Assembly (NCBI RefSeq): GCF_001748245.1
Contig: NZ_BDFO01000001.1
Location: 7,244,346 to 7,308,345, forward strand
Origin: Oligoflexus tunisiensis
GTDB lineage: Bacteria > Bdellovibrionota_B > Oligoflexia > Oligoflexales > Oligoflexaceae
DNA: 64,000 nucleotides
Direction: 5' to 3'
Position 1 is the stretch's first letter; every line of letters begins with the position of its first letter. Below the pieces are notes generated by a model, which worked only from the letters and a program-made list of their open reading frames with translations, did not search any database and was not told the origin of the DNA. Below are positions 17,894 through 26,714 of this stretch, one piece after another. A program made the position numbers and the translations under genes.

Positions 17894-18904
17894 TTAATTG
17901 CTTTCGCTTTCTTTTTGTCTCAGCATCGAAGGATCAAATCCGTCGATCTTCATACCAAGGGACAGGCCCATTTCAGCCAGGATGTCCTTGATTTCGTTGA
18001 GAGACTTACGACCAAAGTTCTTGGTTTTCAGCATCTCAGCTTCAGTCTTCGTCACCAGCTCACCAATATACTTGATGTTGGCGTTTTCCAGGCAGTTGGC
18101 AGCGCGAACCGACAGCTCCAGCGAGTCGACCGTCTTGAACAGGTTTTCGTTCAATTGCGGACGTGCTTCAATGGTTTCTTCCGAACCGCGAGCTTCCACT
18201 TCTTCCGATTCATCAAAGTTGATGAAGATCGTCAGCTGTTCCTTCAGAATCTTTGCTGCGTAAGCCAGTGCATCATCCGGCCGAACCGCGGCATTGGTCC
18301 AAACTTCCAGCGTGAGTTTATCGTAGTCAGTCATCTGACCCACGCGAGCGTTCGAAACGTTATAAGCAACGCGACGAACGGGAGCGAAGATCGAATCGGT
18401 TACAATATAACCCGTCGGGATCGTTTCCGTACGGTTAGCATCTGCCGAGACATAACCGCGGCCGTGGCGCACGATCATTTCCATCGACAGCGTACCGTCT
18501 TCACCGACTGTAGCAATATGCTGGTCCGGGTTCAGGATTTCCACATCGCTGCTGGCTTGAATATCACCAGCGCGCAGGACGCCATCACCTTTCGACTTCA
18601 GCGTAATGCGGGCATCGTTTTCGCCCAAATAACGAATATTGACCTGCTTCAGGTTCAATATAATATCGGTTACGTCTTCCTTAACGCCCGTGATCGTACT
18701 CAGCTCGTGATCGACGCCTTCGATACGGACGGCAACGATAGCCGCACCATTGATGCTTGAGAGAAGCACGCGTCGCAGCGAGTTACCAAGCGTGATACCA
18801 TAACCGCGCTCGAGCGGCTTCGCAATAAACTTGCCATAGGTATCGGTCAAGGCGGCAATTTCTACGTTATTAGGAGTGATCAAGTCTTGCCAATTGCGAT
18901 GCAT
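17894..18904 (-). CDS. rpoA: RNA polymerase alpha subunit
   Basis: 336 residues. It nucleates RNA polymerase assembly and contacts promoters and activators. The alpha-NTD spans about 1-230 (GYGITLGNSLRRVLLSSINGAAI, dimer contact). A linker follows, and then the helix-hairpin-helix alpha-CTD (about 255-325; SLELSVRAANCLENANIKYIGELV...GRKSLNEIKDILAEMGL) that binds UP elements. The upstream gene is rpsK; the rpsD that usually lies between them is absent. A 194-base structured gap takes its place and may carry a separate rpoA promoter. Confidence 0.98.
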   Translation of the reverse strand: MHRNWQDLITPNNVEIAALTDTYGKFIAKPLERGYGITLGNSLRRVLLSSINGAAIVAVRIEGVDHELSTITGVKEDVTDIILNLKQVNIRYLGENDARITLKSKGDGVLRAGDIQASSDVEILNPDQHIATVGEDGTLSMEMIVRHGRGYVSADANRTETIPTGYIVTDSIFAPVRRVAYNVSNARVGQMTDYDKLTLEVWTNAAVRPDDALAYAAKILKEQLTIFINFDESEEVEARGSEETIEARPQLNENLFKTVDSLELSVRAANCLENANIKYIGELVTKTEAEMLKTKNFGRKSLNEIKDILAEMGLSLGMKIDGFDPSMLRQKESESN

Positions 18905-19098
18905 GAACGCTTCTCCGTCTTGATTCCGTTAATGATGAATAAGACCTGATTTCATGAGCGGGCTTCTTTCCGAAACGACTCATGAACGCGGCTGTTTTGA
19001 TGGCCCGGTACTGTCATTCTACCAGCATTTTTCTGCTGGTCTAGAAATATCGCGGCCTTCTCTAAATCAGGCCGCAGTGTTGGACCATTCAGCCCTGA
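18905..19098. other. 194-base gap between rpsK and rpoA with two hairpins (rpsD absent)
   Basis: Two inverted repeats are visible. ACCAGCA-N6-TGCTGGT lies at about 19021-19040, and GCGGCC-N12-GGCCGC at about 19051-19074. No S4 coding sequence is in any frame. They may be an attenuator/terminator pair plus leader for rpoA-rplQ; neither has a strong T tail. Confidence 0.5.
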
Positions 19099-19488
19099 TC
19101 AGACCCTACGCCGCTTTGGCGGTCTGCAACCATTATGCGGAACCGGAGTGATGTCTTTCAGCAAGTTGACCTTCAGGCCGACAGCCGACAGAGCGCGGAC
19201 GGCGCTTTCACGACCCGAGCCTGGACCCTTAACCAGAACCGAGATGGAACGCATGCCGGCGTCCATGGCTTTGCGGGCACATTCTTCTGCGGCAACCTGA
19301 GCAGCGAAGGGCGTACTTTTACGCGAACCCTTGAAGCCTTTGGCGCCTGCAGTCGACCAGGCCACCACTTCACCGTTAAGGTCTGTGATGGTAACGATGG
19401 TATTGTTAAAGGTGGCCTGAATATGAGCGACCCCCATGGGGACGTTCTTTTTCGTCTTGCGCTTTTTAACGACAGTAGCCTTTGCCAT
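19099..19488 (-). CDS. rpsK: 30S ribosomal protein S11
   Basis: 129 residues. Platform protein of the small subunit, contacting the mRNA exit region. GVAHIQATFNNTIVTITD and the basic tail NGCRPPKRRRV are typical. It lies 24 bases after rpsM. Confidence 0.97.
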   Translation of the reverse strand: MAKATVVKKRKTKKNVPMGVAHIQATFNNTIVTITDLNGEVVAWSTAGAKGFKGSRKSTPFAAQVAAEECARKAMDAGMRSISVLVKGPGSGRESAVRALSAVGLKVNLLKDITPVPHNGCRPPKRRRV

Positions 19489-19512
19489 ATCAACCTATTC
19501 CTTTTAACGCGG

Positions 19513-19884
19513 TTACTTCTTCTTGTTAGCAATCGTCTTACGAGGACCTTTACGCGTACGCGCGTTGGTCTTTGTACGCTGACCGCGAACAGGAAGGCCT
19601 TTGCGATGACGCAGACCGCGGTAATTGCCCAAGTCAATGAGGCGCTTAATATTCAGCGAAACTTCACGGCGGAGGTCACCCTCAACCAGAATGCCTTCAC
19701 CGTCGATAACTTTACGGATGGAGTTGACCTCTTCAGCGCTCAGCTCAGCAGCTTTCTTGGTCGCAGGGATACCAGCTTTTTCCGCGATGACGACAGCGGA
19801 ACGACGGCCGATGCCGTAGATGCTCGTCAGTGCAATATCAACTCTTTTTTGACCAGGAAGGTCAACACCAGCAATACGTGCCAT
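19513..19884 (-). CDS. rpsM: 30S ribosomal protein S13
   Basis: 123 residues. Head protein of the small subunit that contacts the large subunit and P-site tRNA. MARIAGVDLPGQKRVDIALTSIYGIG and the basic C-terminal tail RGQRTKTNARTRKGPRKT are standard. Confidence 0.97.
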   Translation of the reverse strand: MARIAGVDLPGQKRVDIALTSIYGIGRRSAVVIAEKAGIPATKKAAELSAEEVNSIRKVIDGEGILVEGDLRREVSLNIKRLIDLGNYRGLRHRKGLPVRGQRTKTNARTRKGPRKTIANKKK

Positions 19885-19895
19885 TCCCTAACTCC

Positions 19896-20009
19896 TTAGC
19901 CCTGTCTCTGTTTATGCTTTTTGACTTCACAGATCACGCGCAGCACGCCACTACGACGAACGACCTTGCACTTATCACAGATAGGCTTCACACTTGCTCT
20001 AACTTTCAT
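19896..20009 (-). CDS. rpmJ: 50S ribosomal protein L36
   Basis: I found this 37-residue gene by translating the reverse strand from the ATG at 20007-20009 to the TAA at 19896-19898. It begins MKVRASVKPICDKCK and carries the zinc ribbon residues Cys11, Cys14, Cys27 and His32, so it is the zinc-binding (C+) form of L36. It sits between infA and rpsM in the usual order. Confidence 0.95.
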   Translation of the reverse strand: MKVRASVKPICDKCKVVRRSGVLRVICEVKKHKQRQG

Positions 20010-20078
20010 CAAGAACCCTCTCGTATGACTAGGGCACGAATTGCGTCGTCATCCTTCGCTGTGCCCGCCCTATTTCTC

Positions 20079-20297
20079 TTACTTCGCGCGGTAAACAATT
20101 CTTCCACGACCGAGATCATACGGAGAGATCTCCAGCTTGACCTTGTCGCCGGGCAGGATGCGAATAAAGTGCATGCGCATTTTGCCGCTAATATGAGCTA
20201 ATACTTCGTGGCCGTTTTCGAGCTCTACCTTGAACATCGCATTGGGGAGTGGCTCTTTCACGACCCCTTCGACCTCAATCACATCTTCCTTGGCCAT
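20079..20297 (-). CDS. infA: translation initiation factor IF-1
   Basis: 72 residues, the standard size, from the ATG at 20297 preceded by GAGGAAG. It is an OB-fold protein that blocks the A site during initiation (MAKEDVIEVEGVVKEPLPNAMFKVELENGHEVLAHISGKMR). A candidate promoter lies 50-80 bases upstream in the gap after adk. Confidence 0.97.
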   Translation of the reverse strand: MAKEDVIEVEGVVKEPLPNAMFKVELENGHEVLAHISGKMRMHFIRILPGDKVKLEISPYDLGRGRIVYRAK

Positions 20298-20349
20298 TGC
20301 CTTCCTCGGATTTACGCCTGAATGCCTGCCCAGGGTTGACAGATGCGAA

Positions 20350-20378
20350 ACTTTACACACTTGCCCCTGGTTCAGCAA
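20350..20378 (-). promoter_or_regulatory. candidate promoter of infA-rpmJ-rpsM-rpsK
   Basis: On the - strand, TTGCTG (20378-20373) and TAAAGT (20355-20350) are spaced by 17 bases, within the 120-base adk-infA gap. Confidence 0.4.
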
Positions 20379-20417
20379 GTGAAAACCGCTGATTCCCAGA
20401 ACCCACAACCGCTTCGT

Positions 20418-21059
20418 TCAGGCGAGCGAACGAAGCTGAGCAGCGAGAGCCTTATACACACTTTCCGTCGTCCCATTACCATCCACACGGTGATAGAGGC
20501 CGAGGTTTCTGTAAAAATCAAGAACCGGACGGGTTTCACTCTCATAAACACCCAGACGGACCTTGACCTTCTCTTCCGTGTCATCTGGACGCTGAACCAC
20601 TTCCGAACCGCAGCGATCACAGACCTTCTCCCGTTTCGGAGGATTTGTGGTCGCATGGTAGCTGGCGCCGCAGTTCACACAGGTACGACGGCCACTAATG
20701 CGCTGAATCAACGCACCAGGATCAACTTCGAGATGGATCGCGCCGCGAATACCGTTCTTACCGACCAGATCCTGCAGAGCCTTGGCTTGCGCCACGTTGC
20801 GAGGGTAACCATCCAACAGGATGGGGAAACCGCGCGCCGCTTCCAGTTCGGATTGCAGAATGCCGAGGAGAACATCATCGGGTACCAGCTTGCCTTCGGC
20901 CATAATGGACTTGGCCTTGTTGCCGATCTCGGTGCCTTCCTTGATTTGCTTGCGGAGGGCATCACCGGTTGAGATCTTTTTATAACCTTCCCGCTGAGCG
21001 AGAAGGTCTGCTTGAGTGCCCTTGCCTGCGCCTGGAGCGCCCGTAAGGATGACTATCAA
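20418..21059 (-). CDS. adk: adenylate kinase
   Basis: 213 residues. It interconverts ATP+AMP and 2 ADP. The P-loop GAPGAGKGTQ is at residues 7-16 and the AMP-site segment LLDGYPRNVAQA is present. It is the long form with a zinc-type LID: C-V-N-C ... C-D-R-C at about residues 130-153. Its start overlaps the secY stop (ATGA), as is common in the spc operon. Confidence 0.97.
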   Translation of the reverse strand: MIVILTGAPGAGKGTQADLLAQREGYKKISTGDALRKQIKEGTEIGNKAKSIMAEGKLVPDDVLLGILQSELEAARGFPILLDGYPRNVAQAKALQDLVGKNGIRGAIHLEVDPGALIQRISGRRTCVNCGASYHATTNPPKREKVCDRCGSEVVQRPDDTEEKVKVRLGVYESETRPVLDFYRNLGLYHRVDGNGTTESVYKALAAQLRSLA

Positions 21060-22378
21060 CGCCGGCCTCCTCTGCTCCTGATACTGGTATTCTTCATGAA
21101 CGCCTCGTAACGGAGGGACTGGCGATGCGCGTCAATTTGTCTAAAAGTTTCCAGAGCGACACCGACAATAATCAAAAGACTGGTGCCACCAAAATAGAAC
21201 TGAACGTTGAAACTATCGGTGATCAATGAGGGGATCAAACAGATCGCACTCAGATAGATAGCACCGGTCAGGGTCAGACGGTTTATGATCTTACCCAGAT
21301 ATTCCGAAGTTCTTGCGCCGGGGCGAATGCCAGGAATAAAGCCGCCATGCTTCTTCAGGTTTTCCGCGATATCATCCGGCTTGAACTGAATCGACGTATA
21401 GAAGAAGGTGAAGAAGATGATCATCACGAGGTAGAGCACATTGTAGAGCCATCCACCAGGGATCAAAACCGTTCCCACCACGCTCGCAAAGAGTCCTGTT
21501 TGGGCGAACTGAGCCACCGTCACGGGAATCTGCAGGAGCGAACTGGCAAAGATCGGGGGAATCACACCTGAGGTGTTCACCCGAATGGGCAGATGCGAAG
21601 TCTGACCGCCATAAACCCGATTGCCGACCTGGCGTTTTGCGTACTGAACCGGAACCTGACGCGCGCCCTGCTCCATGAACACCACACCCGCTGTCACGAC
21701 AATGACGATGGCAATAAGAATCGCAATCGCAGCCAGGTCCATTTCTGCACTATTGAACTTTTCATAGGTGTTGCCGATCACACTGGGCAAGCCGGCAACG
21801 ATACCGCAGAAGATGATGAGCGAGATACCATTGCCCACGCCACGTTCGGTGATCTGCTCACCCAGCCACATGACGAAAGCGGTACCAGCGGTCAACGAAA
21901 TCGTCGTGAGCACAGCCCAGCTGGTGGACGGGTCCGTTACAAAGGAACCCGCTCCCATCGAGGTTGTGGCCAGCGTTCGCGCGATCATGAAGCCCTGAAC
22001 CAGAGCAATCACAATCGTGCCGTAACGCGTATACTGAGTGATTTTCTTGCGACCGGCCTCGCCTTCTTTCGAAAGCGCTTCCAGGTGCGGAACGATAACG
22101 GTTAAGAGTTGAGAGATAATGGAAGCCGAGATATATGGCATCACACCCAAGGCAAAAATACTGAACCTTTCGAGGGCGCCCCCAGAGAACATGTTAAACA
22201 TGCCAAAGAGGTTGGCGCCTTGGCTTCTGAAAAACTCAGCCAAAGCCTCCGAATTTACCCCCGGGATGGGAACGTGCACCCCAATCCGGTAGAGAGCCAA
22301 GAAACCCAGTGTAAACAGGATTTTCTTGGTCAAGTGATTGAGAGTCACCTCAGGCAGAGATGATATCCGCTGTCCCAC
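21056..22378 (-). CDS. secY: preprotein translocase channel subunit SecY
   Basis: 440 residues with about ten transmembrane helices. It is the channel for Sec-dependent export and membrane insertion. Family landmarks are IGVHVPIPGVN near residue 32, GGALERFSIFALGVMPYISASII, and the cytoplasmic loop ending FIPGIRPGARTSEYLGKIINRLT. It lies between rplO (2 bases) and adk (overlap). Confidence 0.98.
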   Translation of the reverse strand: MGQRISSLPEVTLNHLTKKILFTLGFLALYRIGVHVPIPGVNSEALAEFFRSQGANLFGMFNMFSGGALERFSIFALGVMPYISASIISQLLTVIVPHLEALSKEGEAGRKKITQYTRYGTIVIALVQGFMIARTLATTSMGAGSFVTDPSTSWAVLTTISLTAGTAFVMWLGEQITERGVGNGISLIIFCGIVAGLPSVIGNTYEKFNSAEMDLAAIAILIAIVIVVTAGVVFMEQGARQVPVQYAKRQVGNRVYGGQTSHLPIRVNTSGVIPPIFASSLLQIPVTVAQFAQTGLFASVVGTVLIPGGWLYNVLYLVMIIFFTFFYTSIQFKPDDIAENLKKHGGFIPGIRPGARTSEYLGKIINRLTLTGAIYLSAICLIPSLITDSFNVQFYFGGTSLLIIVGVALETFRQIDAHRQSLRYEAFMKNTSIRSRGGRR

Positions 22379-22380
22379 TA

Positions 22381-22824
22381 TTAGATCTCCTCAACTTTAC
22401 CGCCTGCCTTTTCCACTGCTGCTTTTGCTGCGCTGCTTGCTTTGTGAAGCTTGATAGTCAAGGCTTTGTTCAGCTGGCCGCGGCCGAGCAACTTGACGGG
22501 CATATTAGGCTTGCGCAACAATCCACCTTGAGCTAACAATTCTGCGGTTACAACGGTACCCGCGTCAAAAGCGTTCAGAGCATCCAAGTTTATCGGATTG
22601 TATTCAATCCGAGAAGGATTTTTAAAACCGCGTTTTGGCAGACGACGGTACATAGGGGTCTGACCACCCTCGAAACCGGCGCGGACGTTTCCGCTCTTAC
22701 GGGCTTTCTGACCTTTATGGCCTTTACCCGAAGTGCCGCCCTTACCGCTGCCAGGACCACGACCAAGACGTTTCTTGCCTTTGTTCGATCCGGGGGCTGG
22801 ATGCAAATTTTCCAACGACTTCAT
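22381..22824 (-). CDS. rplO: 50S ribosomal protein L15
   Basis: 147 residues from the ATG at 22824, which is preceded by GGAG; a start four codons upstream is weaker. The Gly/Lys-rich N-terminus (GSNKGKKRLGRGPGSGKGGTSGKGHKGQKAR) is diagnostic for this late-assembling large-subunit protein. Confidence 0.96.
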   Translation of the reverse strand: MKSLENLHPAPGSNKGKKRLGRGPGSGKGGTSGKGHKGQKARKSGNVRAGFEGGQTPMYRRLPKRGFKNPSRIEYNPINLDALNAFDAGTVVTAELLAQGGLLRKPNMPVKLLGRGQLNKALTIKLHKASSAAKAAVEKAGGKVEEI

Positions 22825-22846
22825 GATAGACTCCACTTACGCATCC

Positions 22847-23032
22847 TTAGTCGTTTACCAACTCGTATTCAACGAGATGGCGGACTTTGTTGATCATCCC
22901 GCGGATGCAATTGTTATCCTTATGGACCTTCGTTTTGCCAATCCGGCCCAGACCGAGAGCGCGAACCACCTTGCGGTTGTTCGGGTTGTTGCCGATCAGG
23001 CTCCGGGTTTGTCTGACAATAATCTTCGACAT
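22847..23032 (-). CDS. rpmD: 50S ribosomal protein L30
   Basis: 61 residues, the bacterial short form. It contains VRQTRSLIGNNPNNRKVVRALGLGRIGKTKVHKDN and so matches L30. It lies between rpsE and rplO. Confidence 0.96.
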   Translation of the reverse strand: MSKIIVRQTRSLIGNNPNNRKVVRALGLGRIGKTKVHKDNNCIRGMINKVRHLVEYELVND

Positions 23033-23060
23033 AGGGGAACTCCGCCTAGCGCGTTACAAA

Positions 23061-23657
23061 TTAAGCTTGTGCTTGCGCGTTACGAACCTGGTAGACTTCA
23101 TGAGCCTCTTTTCCACGGTTCTTCGCATACTCTTCCAGGCTTTCCAACTGCTTCAGGCCGTTGATGACCGCGCGCACCACGTTTTGGTGGTTGCGGGTAC
23201 CGTGGACCTTACACACGATGTCTTGAATCCCTGCGAGTTCCGCGATGATACGCACTGCACCACCGGCGATGATGCCCTTACCTTTTTTAGCAGGGTACAT
23301 CAGAACCTTGGCGGAGCCGTATTTGCCGACGACTTCGAAAGGAATCGTTCCACCGTTCTTACGAACAGTGATCATGTTCTTCTTCGCTTGATCCGATCCT
23401 TTACGAATCGCATCGGGAACTTCGTTGGCTTTGCCAAGGCCGAAGCCCACTTTATCTTTGCTATCACCGACCACGATCAGGGCACTGAAGCTGAAACGGC
23501 GACCGCCCTTCACAACTTTGGCCACGCGAGCGATGTTCACAACTCTGTCTTGCAGGTTGTCTTCACCGGCGGAGCTAGCTCCTTCACGGCCGCGCTGGTC
23601 TCCACGATCACGTCTATCTTCGCGCTTATTATCTTTAGGACTTATTTCTTTTGCCAC
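23061..23657 (-). CDS. rpsE: 30S ribosomal protein S5
   Basis: 198 residues. Decoding-accuracy protein of the small subunit. The double-stranded-RNA-binding core starts at about residue 38 (VVNIARVAKVVKGGRRFSFSALIVVGD). The first 35 residues are a charged Lys/Arg/Asp/Glu-rich extension, somewhat longer than in E. coli. Confidence 0.97.
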   Translation of the reverse strand: MAKEISPKDNKREDRRDRGDQRGREGASSAGEDNLQDRVVNIARVAKVVKGGRRFSFSALIVVGDSKDKVGFGLGKANEVPDAIRKGSDQAKKNMITVRKNGGTIPFEVVGKYGSAKVLMYPAKKGKGIIAGGAVRIIAELAGIQDIVCKVHGTRNHQNVVRAVINGLKQLESLEEYAKNRGKEAHEVYQVRNAQAQA

Positions 23658-23681
23658 TGACTTGTGCCTCCACCATGACTC

Positions 23682-24038
23682 TTAGAAATCCAGGCCACCT
23701 TCACGGGCGCCTTCGGCCAAAGCCATGATCCGGCCGTGATAAGCATAACCATTTTTATCAAACACAACTTTTGTAATGTTCTTGGACTTGCAGGCTTCCG
23801 CCAGCTTCTTGCCAAGTTCAGTACAAGCAGCCTTGCCGGCACGCTCTTCGGCGCCTTTCTTAAAGCTGTGCACATGTGCCAGTGTCACGCCTTTGGTGTC
23901 ATCGATCACCTGGGCATAAACGTGCCGGGCCGAGCGGAACACGCTCAGACGGGGACGTTCAGTCGTACCGAAGATCTTCTTACGGATCCTGGTTTTGCGC
24001 TTCTTACGCGACGCGTATTTCGAATTTGTGCTTGCCAT
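23682..24038 (-). CDS. rplR: 50S ribosomal protein L18
   Basis: 118 residues; binds 5S rRNA in the central protuberance. TERPRLSVFRSARHVYAQVIDDTKG and the terminal YHGRIMALAEGAREGGLDF are typical. Confidence 0.97.
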   Translation of the reverse strand: MASTNSKYASRKKRKTRIRKKIFGTTERPRLSVFRSARHVYAQVIDDTKGVTLAHVHSFKKGAEERAGKAACTELGKKLAEACKSKNITKVVFDKNGYAYHGRIMALAEGAREGGLDF

Positions 24039-24055
24039 GACGCAATCCTACCCCG

Positions 24056-24598
24056 TTATTTCTTACCGCCAGATTTACCAACTTTGGTGACGATTCTTTC
24101 GTCTTCGTAGCGAACGCCTTTGCCGTGATACGGCTCGGGTGGACGCAGCGAGCGGATTTTCGCGGCTGTTTCGCCAACGTGCTCTTTCGAAGCGCCGGTG
24201 ACGATGATGGTAGTGTTCTTGTCAACGTTCAGATCGACGCCTTCCACAGCTTCGAAATAAACAGGATGACTGTAACCAAGAGAAAGGTTCAAACCTTTGC
24301 CTTGCTTCGCACCGCGATAACCGACGCCGACGAGAGTCAGACGTCTTTCATAGCCCTTATGGCAACCATCGATCATATTGGCGATCAGAGTGCGCGTCAG
24401 GCCATGGAATTTTTTGTTTTCCTTGGTGTCGGCAACCGGACTCACGGTCAGAGTCGAACCTTCCTGGGCGACCTTGATCGCACGATGAAGCGTTCTTTCC
24501 AGTTTGCCTTTGGGGCCTTTCACCTTAACCAGGCTGCCCTCTATCTTCACCTCGACCCCGCTTGGGACCGTGATCGGCTTTTTACCTATGCGTGACAT
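24056..24598 (-). CDS. rplF: 50S ribosomal protein L6
   Basis: 180 residues from the ATG at 24598 (MSRIGKKPITVPSGV, the usual start). It lies at the base of the L7/L12 stalk. The C-terminal EPYHGKGVRYEDERIVTKVGKSGGKK is standard. Confidence 0.97.
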   Translation of the reverse strand: MSRIGKKPITVPSGVEVKIEGSLVKVKGPKGKLERTLHRAIKVAQEGSTLTVSPVADTKENKKFHGLTRTLIANMIDGCHKGYERRLTLVGVGYRGAKQGKGLNLSLGYSHPVYFEAVEGVDLNVDKNTTIIVTGASKEHVGETAAKIRSLRPPEPYHGKGVRYEDERIVTKVGKSGGKK

Positions 24599-24610
24599 AT
24601 ACAACCTCTA

Positions 24611-25009
24611 TTAAAAGACGGAGCAGATATACTCACCGCCGATGTTGAGCTTACGAGCTTCGCGATCGGTCATGATACCCTTCGATGTCGACAGGATGCC
24701 GATACCGTAACCGCTCTTCACGTAGGGAAGCTTGTCAGCCGTAACGTAGACGCGACGCGAAGAAGTGCTTTCACGTTCGATCGTACGAATACCAGGCTTG
24801 CCATCTTCAGAATATGCGAGAGCAATTTTCAAAATACCCTGCTTATTGTCGCGAATGGCCTTGTAGTTCCGTACGAAGCCTTCTTCGCGCAGAATATGGG
24901 CGATCGCGATCTTCATCTTCGAGGCTGGTACGCTCACGACTTCATGACCCGCTTTTTGTGCGTTGCGAACTCGTGTTAAAAGGTCTGCGATTGGATCATT
25001 AACTTGCAT
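24611..25009 (-). CDS. rpsH: 30S ribosomal protein S8
   Basis: 132 residues; binds the central domain of 16S rRNA. It contains DPIADLLTRVRNAQKAGHEVVSVPASKMK and the C-terminal STSKGIMTDREARKLNIGGEYICSVF, both characteristic. Confidence 0.97.
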   Translation of the reverse strand: MQVNDPIADLLTRVRNAQKAGHEVVSVPASKMKIAIAHILREEGFVRNYKAIRDNKQGILKIALAYSEDGKPGIRTIERESTSSRRVYVTADKLPYVKSGYGIGILSTSKGIMTDREARKLNIGGEYICSVF

Positions 25010-25033
25010 CGTCTCTCTTCTCCGACTGCTCTG

Positions 25034-25219
25034 TTACCAGGATGCTTTTGTCACGCCGGCCAGCAGACCATTCAAGGCCATTTGCCGGAAGCAGATACGA
25101 CAGATCCCGAACTTACGGTAGACCGCCTTGGGTCGGCCGCATTTATTGCATCGAGTATAAGCGCGGGTCGAAAACTTCGGCGTGCGCTTAGCTTTTTCGA
25201 TCAGTGATTTCTTTGCCAT
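25034..25219 (-). CDS. rpsN: 30S ribosomal protein S14, zinc-binding form
   Basis: 61 residues, the short S14 type. The two CxxC pairs (CNKCGRPKAV...GICRICFR) show that it is the zinc ribbon (C+) form, matching the C+ form of L36 in the same cluster. Confidence 0.97.
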   Translation of the reverse strand: MAKKSLIEKAKRTPKFSTRAYTRCNKCGRPKAVYRKFGICRICFRQMALNGLLAGVTKASW

Positions 25220-25228
25220 GGTCGCTCC

Positions 25229-25777
25229 TTAGCTTTTTCTGAAGGGGAAGTTGAACTTTTCCAACAGCGCCTTGGCTTCGATATCGTTCTTGGCGCTCAT
25301 CACGATCGTGATACCCAGACCGCGGATCCGATCGACTTTATCGTATTCGATCTCTGGGAAAATGATCTGCTCTTTGACGCCGAGAGTATAGTTGCCGCGA
25401 CCATCAAAGGCTTTGGGCGAGAAACCGCGGAAGTCGCGGATACGAGGGATCGACACGTTGATAAGACGGTCGAGGAACTCGTACATGCGCTGACGACGCA
25501 GGGTCACGCTACAGCCGATGGGCAAGCCAGCACGCAGCTTAAAGCCTGCGATCGCTTTCTTGGACTTGGTTGTAACAGCTTTTTGACCTGTGATTTTCTC
25601 AAGGTCTGCCACAGCGCCTTCCAGAATCTTATGGTTCTGGACGGCTTCGCCTTGGCCGATGTTCACAACGATTTTCTTAATCTGAGGAATTTCGTTAGGA
25701 TTTTCCAATCCCAGCTCTTTTCCCAGCTGCTCGCGGATCTTATTATATTGGTCTTGAAGTCGAGGGACGTTAGCCAT
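25229..25777 (-). CDS. rplE: 50S ribosomal protein L5
   Basis: 182 residues from the ATG at 25777 (MANVPRLQDQYN). It carries 5S rRNA with L18 (IPQIKKIVVNIGQGEA...SVTLRRQRMYEFLDRLINVSIPRIRDFRG). The gene starts only 28 bases after the rplN stop: rplX (L24), normally between them, is not there. Confidence 0.97.
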   Translation of the reverse strand: MANVPRLQDQYNKIREQLGKELGLENPNEIPQIKKIVVNIGQGEAVQNHKILEGAVADLEKITGQKAVTTKSKKAIAGFKLRAGLPIGCSVTLRRQRMYEFLDRLINVSIPRIRDFRGFSPKAFDGRGNYTLGVKEQIIFPEIEYDKVDRIRGLGITIVMSAKNDIEAKALLEKFNFPFRKS

Positions 25778-25805
25778 CACGGACACCTTTATATTCTGTC
25801 GATGA

Positions 25806-26177
25806 TTAGAGTACTTCAGGTGCCAGAGACGCGATGCGGACAAAACCCTTCTGCCGCACTTCCCGCGCTACCGGTCCAAAGATACGAGTCCCTACGGGTT
25901 CGTTATCTTTTCCCTTGATCAGCACCGCTGCGTTCTCATCAAACTTGATCGTACTGCCGTCTTTACGTTGGACTTCTTTAGCCGTCCGCACGATCACAGC
26001 TTTATGAACGCTACCTTTTTTCACTTTGCTATTGGGCAGAGCTTCCTTCACGGACACGACGATGGTGTCGCCTACGGTCGCGAAGCGCTTTTTACTGCCG
26101 CCCAGTACTTTGAAACACTTCAGGACTTTCGCCCCGGAGTTGTCACCACTGAGTAGTACGGATTCCATCTGGATCAT
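25806..26177 (-). CDS. rplN: 50S ribosomal protein L14
   Basis: 123 residues. Large-subunit protein at the subunit interface. MIQMESVLLSGDNSGAKVLKCFKVLGGSKKRFATVGDTIVVSVKEA is typical. It is directly followed by rplE instead of rplX. Confidence 0.97.
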   Translation of the reverse strand: MIQMESVLLSGDNSGAKVLKCFKVLGGSKKRFATVGDTIVVSVKEALPNSKVKKGSVHKAVIVRTAKEVQRKDGSTIKFDENAAVLIKGKDNEPVGTRIFGPVAREVRQKGFVRIASLAPEVL

Positions 26178-26210
26178 ATTAACGCCCTTTGGTCTTGCAT
26201 CTATCTGCCA

Positions 26211-26489
26211 TTACTCGGCGACAAGCTCGCCCGCTTTTTGCACGATTTTCAAGAGATCAAAGCGCTTACGAGCGCTATGGGGCCGAGAAGGGATGATCAA
26301 AACGGAATCACCGATTCGGCTTTCATTCTTTTCGTCGTGGAACATCAATTTCGTCCGGCGTTTCATATACTTGCCGTAACGAGGATGCTTCACAAGGTGT
26401 TCCACAGTGACAACGCGCGATTTTTGCATTTTGTCCGAGGTGACAACACCGAACACAGGCTTGGATTTCTTCTCTTTTTGTTCAGACAT
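26211..26489 (-). CDS. rpsQ: 30S ribosomal protein S17
   Basis: 92 residues; OB-fold primary 16S rRNA binder. GVVTSDKMQKSRVVTVEHLVKHPRYGKYMKRRTKLMFHDE matches. It lies 12 bases after rpmC. Confidence 0.96.
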   Translation of the reverse strand: MSEQKEKKSKPVFGVVTSDKMQKSRVVTVEHLVKHPRYGKYMKRRTKLMFHDEKNESRIGDSVLIIPSRPHSARKRFDLLKIVQKAGELVAE

Positions 26490-26501
26490 TGCTCAATCCC
26501 C

Positions 26502-26714
26502 TCAAGCTTTCGCACGCGCTTTTTCGTTTTGCACAGTGAGGAGACGGGCAAGGGTCTTGCGCAGTTTCTTCACTTTGCTCACATTCACTGCTGGCGCTGT
26601 ATAGATGTCCATACGAATTTCAGCAAGCTTTTTTCGCACTTCACTTGCAGTTGCCTGCAATTCACCTTTGTCTTTGGACCGCAGCTCATCGGCTGTAATT
26701 TTAAAGTAATCCAT
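26502..26714 (-). CDS. rpmC: 50S ribosomal protein L29
   Basis: 70 residues, helical hairpin at the tunnel exit (ELRSKDKGELQATASEVRKKLAEIRM). Its start overlaps the rplP stop by one base, a tight coupling in the S10 operon. Confidence 0.95.
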   Translation of the reverse strand: MDYFKITADELRSKDKGELQATASEVRKKLAEIRMDIYTAPAVNVSKVKKLRKTLARLLTVQNEKARAKA

